Positions 18,063 through 27,090 of a stretch of 64,000 bases of DNA are shown here, piece by piece. The notes beneath the pieces were generated by a model that was not told the DNA's origin, ran no database searches, and saw only the letters and a list, made by a program, of their open reading frames with translations. The first letter of the stretch is position 1, and every line of letters begins with the position of its first letter. The stretch is from Bacteroidaceae bacterium (GTDB taxonomy: Bacteria; Bacteroidota; Bacteroidia; Bacteroidales; Bacteroidaceae), in assembly GCA_024398515.1 (NCBI GenBank), contig JAKSIZ010000001.1:62001-126000 (forward strand). The letters are read 5' to 3'. Both the position numbers and the translations under genes were made by a program.

Positions 18063-19034
18063 TTATACAGTTTTACGGTTGTGAATTCTCCGCAGCAGGA
18101 AATATGTCTCTTCCTGTAGGCGGAAGAGATGCCAGGATGTCAGGTGACTATAACCAAACTTTCGCTGACTATAGTTTATCTGTTGCCAATACCGACGCAT
18201 CACTTCAAGAAATGTGGTGCGTTCCTGTGGCGAAAGATTACTGCGGTTTTTGACGTAGAAGTAGTATGTATCGACAAGGTTCAACCATCGTTGCTGCTCA
18301 TAGATGCGAAGCGTCGTGTCGTCGCACCCAAGGGATATGAGCGTGTGCCTCATGCTCTCGTTGGCACGGAGATAGTTCAACCGCGATGTGTCGGCAACGT
18401 GTGTCACCGAACCATCACGTTGCAAATAGTTATAGACTCCACTGCATTGGCGCACCTCACGCGACACATAGTAGTGTACTCGCGTGGTGTTATCGTCGCT
18501 GTATGTCCTCGTCGTATCGTCGTAAGGGTACTGTTTGTGTATCGTCGTACGCACCATATATACGCCATGAATCTTCCATGTGAGCGAATCGATGAACGCC
18601 TCGTGCCCAGACTTTACTTCAAATTCGGGCATAGGATAGGCGTATGATGGTCGCCCATCGGTGAAAATATAGCGACATTCAAAGAGCACGCAGTCGGTCC
18701 TTTCGTGTGCTTCGAACACTGCAACAGCCTTCTCAAGCGCATCACAATCAAGCCAATCGTCGGAATCAAGGAAGCATGTGTATTCTCCTTCGGCAAGCTT
18801 CAACGCCTCGTTGCGTGCCTTTCCTGGTCCCACATTTGTGTCCAAATGCAGCACAACGATACGATGGTCGCGACTTGCATAGTCGTTAAGCTTCTGCAGA
18901 GATCCGTCGGTCGAAGCATCGTCAACGCATATCACCTGTATATCAGCCAACGTCTGGACCAACAATGAGTCAAGACATTTGCCAACATACTGCTCGGCAT
19001 TATACACAGAAACGAGGATTGTGACTTTGGGCAT
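18063..19034 (-). CDS. Glycosyltransferase family 2
   Basis: A 323-residue GT-A fold transferase. The N-terminal nucleotide-sugar domain is clear: KVTILVSVYNAEQYVGKCL, CVDDASTDGS (first Asp pair), GPGKARNEALKLAEGEY and FLDSDDWLD (the DxD-like metal site, about residues 91-99). The C-terminal 150 residues are less conserved, and no membrane helix is evident. It probably transfers a sugar to a surface polysaccharide or glycoprotein; donor and acceptor are unknown. It stands alone between the nqr promoter region and a TCGAG-rich palindromic spacer, with no polysaccharide cluster nearby. Confidence 0.9.
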   Translation of the reverse strand: MPKVTILVSVYNAEQYVGKCLDSLLVQTLADIQVICVDDASTDGSLQKLNDYASRDHRIVVLHLDTNVGPGKARNEALKLAEGEYTCFLDSDDWLDCDALEKAVAVFEAHERTDCVLFECRYIFTDGRPSYAYPMPEFEVKSGHEAFIDSLTWKIHGVYMVRTTIHKQYPYDDTTRTYSDDNTTRVHYYVSREVRQCSGVYNYLQRDGSVTHVADTSRLNYLRANESMRHTLISLGCDDTTLRIYEQQRWLNLVDTYYFYVKNRSNLSPQERTTFLEVMRRYWQQINYSQRKFGYSHLTSWHLFRLQEETYFLLRRIHNRKTV

Positions 19035-19060
19035 GTGCGATGGGGTTGGTTTTTCTTTAT

Positions 19061-19110
19061 CGAAAATTCGAGTTCTCGAGTTCTCGAGATCTCGGATTCT
19101 CGGGTTTTCG
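19061..19110. repeat. TCGAG-rich simple palindromic repeat, copy 1
   Basis: A run of TCGAG, CTCGAG and TCTCG units spaced about 8-10 bases apart fills the gap between two genes. Similar runs lie at 38073-38123, 45065-45111 and 63430-63514. The unit TCGAGATxTCGA can fold on itself in several registers. Confidence 0.7.
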
Positions 19111-19120
19111 TCTTGTTGAT

Positions 19121-21547
19121 TTAATCGCCAATTATCAGTTTATAGATGGTTGTCGAGGTGAATGTCTCGCCTGGCATCAGCTGAGTTGACGGGAACTGGG
19201 GTTGATTAGGACTGTCAGGGAAGTGCATTGTCTCGAAACAAACTGCGTTCCTCGCAGGGTATGCTACCCCACCCTTTCCTATTATATTACCACGATGAGA
19301 GTTTGCTATATATACCTGCAAACCTGGTTCGGTGGTATAAACTTCCATCGTCAGTGCTGTCTGCTTGTCTTTCAATCGTGCAATGCAGTCGTCAATCCCA
19401 TGCGACCTGAGCTTAAAACAATGGTCGTATCCCTGTCCTATCTTGCGCAAATGAGTGAAATCGAAGTCGGTTTTCTTCACTGGCAGCACCTTTCCTGTCA
19501 CATTCTTGTTGCCGTCATATTCAAGCACACTGTCGGCAGCAAGCCACATCTTGTCGGCAGTCACCTCACCTCCGAGGTTGCCTGTAAGGTTGAAGAAACT
19601 GTGATTGGATATGTTCAACACCGTAGGTTTGGTTGTCGTTGCCTTGTAATCAATGCGCAGGGAGTTGTCGTCGGTCAGCGTATATGTCACGTCAAGCGTT
19701 AATTCTCCATCGAAACCACTCTCTCCGTCGGGCGAAACATACTCAAATGTGATTGAATTATCTGTCTTTTCAATCATATCGAAGTAGCGATTTGCAAAGC
19801 CTGGCGTGCCTCCGTGCGAGATGTGACTGCCATCTGCCTTCTTTATTCTGCCTATATATCTGCCAACGACTGCGCCGAAGTTCTGCTTCACACGAGCGTA
19901 ATCGGCAAGCGAATCGAAGCCAAGGACTATGTCGTACGCCGTTCCTTTCTTGTTGGTTACGTTCAATGAGACGATGCGACAACCATAATTCGTCACGTCC
20001 ATCTTCATTCCCGTGGCGTTGCTTATCGTGTAAAGTTCTGCGTTTTCACGTTCTTTCAATGCGCCGATTAGCATAGTCATGTTGCGCACAAACGTACTTG
20101 TCACGATTCCCATCACTGGTTCTTCGGGAGTATAAGGCGATGTATCGTATTCATCGCCCACATCTGTCGATGCATATTTCGACTCATTGCTTGGTTTCTG
20201 ACTGCTACAAGGCTTGTAAGGGTTCGATATCTGGTGCAAAGGCGAGAGCCAACATCCACGGCTATCAAGCGAAGTGATGATGCCATCGACCATTCTACCT
20301 ACACCATTTGCCATCTGTCGTCTGCCATGTCTTCGCGGTAGATTTATGTAATCGAGGTTAATCCATGCCGCAGAACTATAGTGACCTATCGTATTTGCTA
20401 TGTCCTGATTGATGAAATACTCGCCATTTGCCACGTTTCCCCCACGCCTGTGTACGTACTGAGGAAGCCCATTGTCGGGATTGACAAAGCGTGGAACGAG
20501 GAAACTGTTCGGGTCATAACTTGGTTTTCCCCACTTCCTGAGGTCCTCATCGCCCAATCGTTGCGACTTCAGAAAGGCTATTGCCTCGGGCAGACGACGC
20601 ATGAAAACTGAGTCGCCAGTCTTGTCGAACAACTCCCGACACACGCGAATCATGCTCATTGTCGTCGCTGTGTTCACCGCACGAGGCTCGTATGAACGTG
20701 CATGGGCTGGCTTCAAGTCGAGTGTATATTGGTCGCTCCAGCCTGCATACGGCATAGGTTGTTGCAGTTTTGGAATGAGATACATGGCACGGTTAATCCT
20801 TTCCTGCAGTTCGGTCATGCCTAATCGGTCTCTGCAATTTTCGAGAAACTGTATGTTTTCGAGCAATACTTCATCGTTGAGCGTTATAAAAGATGAGTAG
20901 TCGGCCTTGCCCTTGAAGGGATGATCGTACATCAAAGGGTATCGCTGCGGCCATCCTCCATTGTCGTACTGACTGTTGCAGACAAACGAAATCGCCTTAT
21001 CCAACGAGGCTTTACAGCGTTCATCCTTCTTCAAGAGATACAAGTCGAGCATGAAATTAGCCACATTCGCCGTCACTTCATCATCGAAAGTTGCGTTGCC
21101 ATAGTAGTGCTGGAACTCTTCAAGACGCCAAGCGTTCTTGCCGACGGTGGCATACCATGCCTTCAGCGACTCTTCGCCATTCAGGTCGAAGGCATAGTTC
21201 CAGCCTCCACTCGGGTGTTGACCGCGTATAAGCACGTCGGCAACTTTACATGCCTGGGCGTAATAATACTCGTCGCCGGTGGCTTTGTATGCCTCAATCA
21301 TCACGTTTCCCACCTCGGGAGTGCTGCTCGACTGCACCCACACCATTGATGGCGAGGCTTCAATCTCGCCCCAACACCGTGAGAAGTCGGGCAAATAACT
21401 CCACACGAACCCGCCTTGATGGCTCACAGAGTCCATCATGAACATTGTTGCTCGTCGCATTGTCTGCTTTATATCTTTCGTTGTAGTCAGTGAAAACGAC
21501 TGCATCGACAGCAGCAGACACACCGTCAGAATTGCGTATCTCTTCAT
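19121..21547 (-). CDS. Pectate lyase-like / aldose 1-epimerase fusion, secreted
   Basis: 808 residues with a signal peptide (MKRYAILTVCLLLSMQSFS). Residues about 25-500 look like an alpha/alpha-toroid pectate lyase of the PL10 type: repeated WxY/GGW helices, GQHPSGGWNYAFD at 110-121 and the signature NGGWPQRYP at 196-204. Residues about 505-808 are a galactose-mutarotase-type aldose 1-epimerase: NYGCRIVSL, GRYIGRI, NHSFFNLTG (catalytic His about 649) and FETMHFPDSPNQP (catalytic Glu about 772). The same-strand neighbour 9 bp upstream is a KdgF-like cupin, supporting a role in pectin breakdown. The epimerase half is secure. The lyase half is assigned by motif and could be a related toroid enzyme. 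Confidence 0.8.
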   Translation of the reverse strand: MKRYAILTVCLLLSMQSFSLTTTKDIKQTMRRATMFMMDSVSHQGGFVWSYLPDFSRCWGEIEASPSMVWVQSSSTPEVGNVMIEAYKATGDEYYYAQACKVADVLIRGQHPSGGWNYAFDLNGEESLKAWYATVGKNAWRLEEFQHYYGNATFDDEVTANVANFMLDLYLLKKDERCKASLDKAISFVCNSQYDNGGWPQRYPLMYDHPFKGKADYSSFITLNDEVLLENIQFLENCRDRLGMTELQERINRAMYLIPKLQQPMPYAGWSDQYTLDLKPAHARSYEPRAVNTATTMSMIRVCRELFDKTGDSVFMRRLPEAIAFLKSQRLGDEDLRKWGKPSYDPNSFLVPRFVNPDNGLPQYVHRRGGNVANGEYFINQDIANTIGHYSSAAWINLDYINLPRRHGRRQMANGVGRMVDGIITSLDSRGCWLSPLHQISNPYKPCSSQKPSNESKYASTDVGDEYDTSPYTPEEPVMGIVTSTFVRNMTMLIGALKERENAELYTISNATGMKMDVTNYGCRIVSLNVTNKKGTAYDIVLGFDSLADYARVKQNFGAVVGRYIGRIKKADGSHISHGGTPGFANRYFDMIEKTDNSITFEYVSPDGESGFDGELTLDVTYTLTDDNSLRIDYKATTTKPTVLNISNHSFFNLTGNLGGEVTADKMWLAADSVLEYDGNKNVTGKVLPVKKTDFDFTHLRKIGQGYDHCFKLRSHGIDDCIARLKDKQTALTMEVYTTEPGLQVYIANSHRGNIIGKGGVAYPARNAVCFETMHFPDSPNQPQFPSTQLMPGETFTSTTIYKLIIGD

Positions 21548-21556
21548 ATTTTAGGT

Positions 21557-21889
21557 TTACAAGAAGTCCTTGCGCATTGGGGCAAATGTGTCTATGAGCA
21601 CACCAGCCTCAAGGCACTTGCAGCCGTGGAGCACGTTTGGCTCCATGTAAAGTCCGTCGCCAGCACTTACGACCTTTGTCTCACCGCCGACAGTAAACTC
21701 GAACTTGCCTGATGCGACAAACGTTGACTGTGTGTGAGGATGTGTGTGAGGAGTGCCCACTGCGCCAGTCTCAAACTTCACCTTTACGAGCATGATATCG
21801 TCGTTATAGCCCATAATCTGACGAACTACGTTCTCACCTGCAGGTTGCCACTGCGTTTCACTCTCAAAAATAAATTTAGCTGAATTCAT
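21557..21889 (-). CDS. kdgF: KdgF-like cupin, unsaturated uronate linearisation
   Basis: A 110-residue single-domain cupin. The metal-binding motif is GTPHTHPHTQSTFVASGKFEFTVGG in part (His at about 46, 48 and 50), with the later His in NVLHGCKCLE, and it ends in FAPMRKDFL. Length, the paired HTHPH and the APMRxDF ending match KdgF. KdgF speeds conversion of 4,5-unsaturated galacturonate, released by pectate lyases and unsaturated glucuronyl hydrolases, into the linear keto form. It lies directly upstream of the lyase/epimerase fusion in a likely two-gene operon. Other small cupins look similar, so the role rests on motif plus context. Confidence 0.75.
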   Translation of the reverse strand: MNSAKFIFESETQWQPAGENVVRQIMGYNDDIMLVKVKFETGAVGTPHTHPHTQSTFVASGKFEFTVGGETKVVSAGDGLYMEPNVLHGCKCLEAGVLIDTFAPMRKDFL

Positions 21890-21938
21890 AATTTTATGTT
21901 TTATCAGTTAGTTGATATACTTAGTCTGTTTCATGTTG

Positions 21939-21971
21939 CAAAGATAAAAAATTATTATCAAATAATATCAA
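21939..21971 (-). promoter_or_regulatory. Putative promoter of kdgF and the lyase fusion
   Basis: Minus-strand TATCTTTG (complement of 21939-21946) matches TAnnTTTG, 50 bp from the kdgF ATG. TTG (complement of 21969-21971) lies 22 bp upstream. Confidence 0.5.
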
Positions 21972-22005
21972 TCTATCGAAGTTTTTTTATGTCATTTTAT
22001 GACAT

Positions 22006-22155
22006 GACGTTTCTTCTTTCCAAGAACGATGCTTATACTCGGAAGAAAACTGCTACAGTTTTCAAGTCAAAACTGCTACAGTTTTCGATCGAAAACTGTA
22101 GCAGTTTCAAAAAAAACCAGCCGCGGAGGGCTGGGTAGTATTAATGTCGTTCTGG
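22006..22155. repeat. Triple-palindrome repeat, copy 2, with embedded terminator
   Basis: Three palindromes with AAAACTG/CAGTTTT arms lie in 22045-22108. The second and third are joined by TCGATCGA as in copy 1. The left frame (GACGTTTCTT...ATGCTTATACTCGG) is the reverse complement of the right frame of other copies, so this copy is inverted. The other frame (TATTAATGTCGTTCTGG) lies beyond the cstA terminator, which therefore sits inside the repeat. Confidence 0.82.
22109..22134 (-). terminator. Intrinsic terminator of the leu/ilv-cstA operon
   Basis: Minus-strand CCAGCC-CTCCGC-GGCTGG (22134-22117) followed by eight T (22116-22109). The perfect six-pair GC-rich stem and T run start 24 bp after the cstA stop. 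Confidence 0.93.
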
Positions 22156-22157
22156 AA

Positions 22158-23624
22158 TTAAATACGCTTTGGCAGCATACTTTTCCAGCGGAAGAACCAT
22201 ACGGCAAGTGCAAGTGCAAACGTTACGCCAACGATGTTGCCTATCAACGGTGCAAGTTGGAACCCTTCCGGAGCAACAAGTATATAAACCATACACGTCG
22301 CACTCATCCACATTGCCGGCACAAGCGACACGATGTAACGCTTGCCATTACGTGCGAGCCATACCGTGATTGACCAGAACGTGAAGATGGAAATGGTCTG
22401 GTTGAACCATGAGAAGTAACGCCACAACACTTGGAAATCAACAAGCATAACGATGATTGAAAGCACAAACATCGGCAATGCGACAACAAGACGACGCCAT
22501 ACCTTGTTCTGGCTAAAGTGCAATGCATCGGCAATGATAAGTCGCCCTACGCGGAAAGATGTGTCGCCCGAGGTGATTGGTGCAACCACAACACCGAGTA
22601 TGGCAAGTACAGCACCGACAGAACCAATCCAAGTCTGGCAGAGACTATTGACCAATATCGCAGGGTTGGCAGAATGGGCACCGTTGTCGGTAATGAGACT
22701 CATCACCTTTTCGTATGGCGTGTTGCCATCTGCACCTATACAATCGGCAAACTTTATAGCGCCGGCTGCCCAGATGATAGCGATAAATCCTTCAGCCAAC
22801 ATGGCTTGCGCAAACACTTTTCGTGCGGCAGATTCTGTCTTTATACAGCGTGCCAACAACGGACTTTGCGTTGCATGGAAGCCACTGATAGCACCACAGG
22901 CAATGGTGACACAGATACCTGGATACAACGGCAAGGCTTTGTTAGGGTGATGATTTGTGAAGGCATCGGTGATTTCAGGCATGAATCCAGTGTTTGAAAA
23001 TATACCATAGAGCACTCCTACGCCCATGACCAAGATGACAAAACCGAAGACCGGATAGATTCTTCCTATAAGTTCGTTGATAGGAAGAAGGGTGGCAAGG
23101 ATGTAATAAACGATGACTACAATAGACCAGAAGAGTGGTCCACCCCAGAATCCATCGGTCGGAGTGAGGTTTGCAAGCAGTCCTGCTGGTGTTGTAGTAA
23201 ACACGGCTCCGACAAGAATAACGAGGAGAAGCAGCAATATGAGCATCGTAATACGGGCAGATTTGCCGAGTTCATCGCCAATAATATCGGACAAGTTTTT
23301 ACCTTTGCCCCTTATTGATATGGCTCCTGCAAAGTAGTCGTGGACTACTCCTGCGAAGATGCAGCCGAGGACAATCCATATATATGCCGACGGACCATAC
23401 ATGATTCCGAGTATAGCACCGAATATCGGACCCGTGCCAGAGATATTCAGAAACTGTATAAGAAAGAGTTTCCACGTAGGCATTGGTATGAAGTCAACGC
23501 CGTCCTGCATTGTGTAGGCAGGAGTTTTCCGCTTGTCGTCAACGCCAAATACGCGCTCTATGACACGGGAATATATAGCTCCACCGAGGAAGAGACAAAG
23601 AATTGATATAAGGAAAGTGTACAT
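22158..23624 (-). CDS. cstA: CstA-family carbon starvation / peptide-pyruvate transporter
   Basis: Inner-membrane transporter of 488 residues with about 13 helices. CstA hallmarks are QFLNISGTGPIFGAILGIMYG, VLGCIFAGVVHDYFAGAISIRGKG and the DTSFRVGRLIIAD segment. The family imports peptides or pyruvate in studied enterobacteria. Here it is only 13 bp downstream of ilvC on the same strand and before the operon terminator, so it is probably co-transcribed with the branched-chain amino acid genes. That position is unusual and suggests a role in amino acid, peptide or pyruvate supply. Substrate is not determinable from sequence. Confidence 0.9.
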   Translation of the reverse strand: MYTFLISILCLFLGGAIYSRVIERVFGVDDKRKTPAYTMQDGVDFIPMPTWKLFLIQFLNISGTGPIFGAILGIMYGPSAYIWIVLGCIFAGVVHDYFAGAISIRGKGKNLSDIIGDELGKSARITMLILLLLLVILVGAVFTTTPAGLLANLTPTDGFWGGPLFWSIVVIVYYILATLLPINELIGRIYPVFGFVILVMGVGVLYGIFSNTGFMPEITDAFTNHHPNKALPLYPGICVTIACGAISGFHATQSPLLARCIKTESAARKVFAQAMLAEGFIAIIWAAGAIKFADCIGADGNTPYEKVMSLITDNGAHSANPAILVNSLCQTWIGSVGAVLAILGVVVAPITSGDTSFRVGRLIIADALHFSQNKVWRRLVVALPMFVLSIIVMLVDFQVLWRYFSWFNQTISIFTFWSITVWLARNGKRYIVSLVPAMWMSATCMVYILVAPEGFQLAPLIGNIVGVTFALALAVWFFRWKSMLPKRI

Positions 23625-23637
23625 AATAGTTTAATTT

Positions 23638-24678
23638 TTAGTTGTTTTCAGGACGCAGTTTGCGTACAGTTTCAGCAGTACGCCACATCTCGCTCTCGCG
23701 CATAGCCTTGAGTTCAGCCTCAAGTTTCTCGCGATAATCAGGTTTGCTGTTGCTGTCGATGCTGATTTGTGCCTGCTCGCCACACTTTACACTGGCATAG
23801 AGTTTCTGCATAACAGGCTTGATTGCATCGTGGAAAGGCCCCATCCAGTCGAGAGCACCACGTTGTGCAGTGGTAGAACAGTTGGCATACATCCAGTCCA
23901 TACCCTTTGCTGCGAAGAGCGGCATGAGTGATTGAGTGAGTTCTTCAACAGTCTCATTGAATGCTTCGGATGGTGTATGACCATTCTCACGAAGCACTTC
24001 GTACTGTGCAGATAATAGTCCCTGGATTGCTCCCATGAGTGATCCGCGCTCACCTGTAAGGTCAGAAGTGGCCTCACGAAGGAAGGTTGTCTCGAATAAA
24101 TAGCCCGAACCGATGCCGATACCAAAGGCGAGAACCTTTTCGAGAGCCTTGCCCGATGCATCCTGATAGATTGCATAAGACGAATTCAAGCCGCGACCTT
24201 CGAGGAACATAGTGCGGAGACTCGTGCCCGAACCCTTAGGGGCAACCATGATAACATCGATGTCAGATGGAGGTACAACGCCTGTGCGGTCGTTCCATGT
24301 GATAGCAAATCCATGAGAGAAATAGAGAGTCTTGCCTGCTGTGAGGTATGGTTTAATCTTTGGCCACAGTTGCATCTGTGCTGCATCAGAGAGAAGCATA
24401 CACACGATTGTACCCTTTTCAGCAGCCTCTTCGAGTGAGAATAGAGTTTCGCCTGGTACCCATCCATCGGCAACAGCCTTGTCGTAAGTCTTGCCTTGGC
24501 GCTGACCAACGATAACATTGAAACCATTGTCGCGAAGGTTTTGTGCCTGTCCAGGTCCCTGAACACCATAACCGAGAACAGCGATAGTCTCGTTCTTCAA
24601 TACTTCACGTGCTTTTTCCAAAGAAAATTCGTCACGGGTCATGACTTCTTCTGTAAACCCACCAAAATTCATTTTCAT
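23638..24678 (-). CDS. ilvC: Ketol-acid reductoisomerase
   Basis: Converts acetolactate or acetohydroxybutyrate to dihydroxy acids with NAD(P)H in valine and isoleucine synthesis. It is 346 residues, class I length. The Rossmann segment AVLGYGVQGPGQAQNLRDNG is followed by the cofactor loop VGQRQGK. KGSGTSLR, the FETTFLREATSDLTGERG region and the C-terminal CSTTAQRGALDWMGPF carry the metal-binding Asp/Glu residues. It follows ilvN with a 61-bp gap and precedes cstA by 13 bp. Confidence 0.97.
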   Translation of the reverse strand: MKMNFGGFTEEVMTRDEFSLEKAREVLKNETIAVLGYGVQGPGQAQNLRDNGFNVIVGQRQGKTYDKAVADGWVPGETLFSLEEAAEKGTIVCMLLSDAAQMQLWPKIKPYLTAGKTLYFSHGFAITWNDRTGVVPPSDIDVIMVAPKGSGTSLRTMFLEGRGLNSSYAIYQDASGKALEKVLAFGIGIGSGYLFETTFLREATSDLTGERGSLMGAIQGLLSAQYEVLRENGHTPSEAFNETVEELTQSLMPLFAAKGMDWMYANCSTTAQRGALDWMGPFHDAIKPVMQKLYASVKCGEQAQISIDSNSKPDYREKLEAELKAMRESEMWRTAETVRKLRPENN

Positions 24679-24739
24679 AATTCTAAAGATTTTATAGTTT
24701 ATAATTAAAGATTTTATTTATTCTTGATTTGTATTTTTT

Positions 24740-25333
24740 TCATTCGCCCTTTGGGCTTTGTGAAGGCGGCAAGCTGTTTGCTTCCAATCGTGCCTTAGCC
24801 GCTGCACGCTTCTCAAGGAACTTGAACAAGTGTTCCTCGTGGCTGCGAGTGACACAAATTCTGCCTGTTCGTGTGAACTGCAGCACTGCGCCAATCTCCT
24901 TCAACTGTTCGTAAAGCGAGAGAATTGTGCCTGTTCTGCCAATCTTCTCAACGATGCAATACGTAGGATTCACCTCAACAATATGCCCACCAGTGACACG
25001 GATGATGTGCGAAATCTCTGGGTTCTTGAGCATTGTCGGGGTTGAAACCTTAATAAGTGCTCCTTCAAGAATGAACAATTCCTCGTCGATATAGTATTTT
25101 GCCTGAAGCACATCAATGCGCTTTTCCATCTGGAGACGCAACATCTTGACCATCTCCTCGGTACAAACGCAGGTGATAGTGTATTTGTGTATGCCTGGAA
25201 CTGACGAGCTGCATACGTTCAGACTCTCAATATTTACCTGTCGGCGAGTAAAGATTGCAGTAATCTGTGAGAGCAGACCTGGTGTGTTTTCCGAATACAC
25301 CAGCAATGTATAAAGTCTTTCGTTGTTGTCCAT
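24740..25333 (-). CDS. ilvN: Acetolactate synthase small (regulatory) subunit
   Basis: Regulatory subunit that binds branched-chain amino acids and modulates IlvB, 197 residues. The N-terminal ACT domain is LYTLLVYSENTPGLLSQITAIF with RRQVNIESLNV. The second half, beginning near EGALIKV, is the ALS_ss C-terminal domain. The last 20 residues (AAAKARLEANSLPPSQSPKGE) are a low-complexity tail. It starts 2 bp after ilvB. Confidence 0.95.
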   Translation of the reverse strand: MDNNERLYTLLVYSENTPGLLSQITAIFTRRQVNIESLNVCSSSVPGIHKYTITCVCTEEMVKMLRLQMEKRIDVLQAKYYIDEELFILEGALIKVSTPTMLKNPEISHIIRVTGGHIVEVNPTYCIVEKIGRTGTILSLYEQLKEIGAVLQFTRTGRICVTRSHEEHLFKFLEKRAAAKARLEANSLPPSQSPKGE

Positions 25334-25335
25334 AT

Positions 25336-27042
25336 TTATTTTTCTTGAAGTTCAAGTATCATTTCATCGACATTTGCTCCTGGAGGAGTCATCGGCAGGA
25401 CATTGTCCTCTTCCTTAACAGCACAATGAAGTACGAATGGTCCATCGGTCGTGAGCATCTGCTCAATGCCTGATGCCAAGTCCTCACGTGCGACAATCTT
25501 GCGGCAAGGAATGCCGTAACCCTTGCAGATAAGCTCATAGTCAGGGTTCATCATAGGGGTGAAACTATAGTGGTGATTGAAGAACATTGCCTGCCACTGG
25601 CGAACATTTCCAAGGAATTTGTTGTTCAGCAGGATGATTTTTACAGGCGATTTCTGTTCCATTATCGTACCAAGTTCCTGAATGTTCATTTGTATTCCAC
25701 CATCGCCAACGAATAAGCAGATGGTTCTTTCGGGTGCTCCAAAGGTTGCACCAATGGCAGCTGGAAGTCCGAATCCCATTGTTCCCGCACCACCAGACGT
25801 AACAACACTGCGCCCTTTAGTGAAACGGAAATAACGACAACTGAGCATTTGATGCTGCCCTACGTCGGTTACAAGCACTGCCTTGTTGTCAGTCGCTTCG
25901 GTCACAGCGTTGATGATTTCAGCCATAAGCAGTGGACCATGCTTTGGATGAATGGCTTTCTCGATTACCTTCTTATATTCCTTATTATAATAAGGCTCAA
26001 AACCTCGCTTCCAAGCATCGTGTTTTGCTGATTTTACTTTCTTTGTTATTGCAGCCAAAGACTTCTTGCAGTTGCCCAAGACAGAGAGATCAACAGTCAC
26101 GTTCTTGTTAAACTCGGATGGGTCAATGTCAAGTTGTATGATTTTTGCCTGCTTGGCATAGGTGTTGATATTCCCCGTCACACGATCATCAAACCTCATT
26201 CCTACAGCAATCAACAGGTCACATTTGTTTGTCATTACGTTTGGTGCAAGGTTTCCATGCATACCAAGCATACCCATATTTAGAGGATGAGACGAAGGCA
26301 ATGCCGACAATCCAAGGATAGTACAACCACACGGAGCGTCAATCTTCTCGACAAACTTGCGAAGTTCCTCGCGTGCATTGCCGAGTTCAACGCCCTGTCC
26401 GACAAGAACCAGAGGCTTCTTTGATTCGTTTATCATCGACACAGCCAACTCAACTTCCCTGTCACTGACTCTTGGCTGAGGTTCATAACTGCGGATAAAA
26501 TTAACTTTATTCGGTTCGAAGTCAACAAGATTTATTTGTGCATCCTTTGTAAAGTCGAGAACAACAGGGCCAGGACGACCACTTTTAGCGATAAAGAAAG
26601 CACGACTTACCGCCCATGCGATGTCTTCAGCACGGCGAATCTGATAACTCCATTTCGATATAGGACTGGTAACATTGACCACATCGACCTCCTGAAAAGC
26701 ATCAGTACCAAGCATTGATGTAGCCACCTGACCGCAGATTACCACTAATGGAGTGCTGTCGATCATGGCATCTGCAACACCAGTAATAGTGTTTGTTGCA
26801 CCTGGACCGCTTGTTACAATGACGCAGCCTACCTCACCTGAAACACGCGCAAAGCCTTGTGCGGCATGTACTGCTGCTTGTTCATGGCGAACAAGAATGT
26901 GGTTCAGTTCATGTCTGTGATTATACAATGCGTCATATACAGGCATTATCGCACCGCCAGGATAGCCGAAGAGAGTCTTCACTCCTTCGTTTAGCAGCGA
27001 CCGCATCAACGCCTCAGAACCTGTTATACTTTCCTTATCCAT
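25336..27042 (-). CDS. ilvB: Acetolactate synthase large (catalytic) subunit
   Basis: Thiamine-diphosphate enzyme joining pyruvate to pyruvate or 2-ketobutyrate, 568 residues. GYPGGAIMPVYDAL and HEQAAVHAAQGFAR (catalytic Glu) lie in the N-terminal PYR domain, and VGMRFDDRVTG in the central domain. The ThDP/Mg motif begins at VGDGG and runs to LLNNKFLGNVRQWQ. The 48-bp spacer from ilvD contains the ATACACCTTATATATT motif, which on the coding strand reads AATATATAAGGTGTAT and ends 5 bases before the ATG. Confidence 0.97.
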   Translation of the reverse strand: MDKESITGSEALMRSLLNEGVKTLFGYPGGAIMPVYDALYNHRHELNHILVRHEQAAVHAAQGFARVSGEVGCVIVTSGPGATNTITGVADAMIDSTPLVVICGQVATSMLGTDAFQEVDVVNVTSPISKWSYQIRRAEDIAWAVSRAFFIAKSGRPGPVVLDFTKDAQINLVDFEPNKVNFIRSYEPQPRVSDREVELAVSMINESKKPLVLVGQGVELGNAREELRKFVEKIDAPCGCTILGLSALPSSHPLNMGMLGMHGNLAPNVMTNKCDLLIAVGMRFDDRVTGNINTYAKQAKIIQLDIDPSEFNKNVTVDLSVLGNCKKSLAAITKKVKSAKHDAWKRGFEPYYNKEYKKVIEKAIHPKHGPLLMAEIINAVTEATDNKAVLVTDVGQHQMLSCRYFRFTKGRSVVTSGGAGTMGFGLPAAIGATFGAPERTICLFVGDGGIQMNIQELGTIMEQKSPVKIILLNNKFLGNVRQWQAMFFNHHYSFTPMMNPDYELICKGYGIPCRKIVAREDLASGIEQMLTTDGPFVLHCAVKEEDNVLPMTPPGANVDEMILELQEK

Positions 27043-27090
27043 TAAATATACACCTTATATATTATTATGATTTGCTAAATTTGGGACTTC

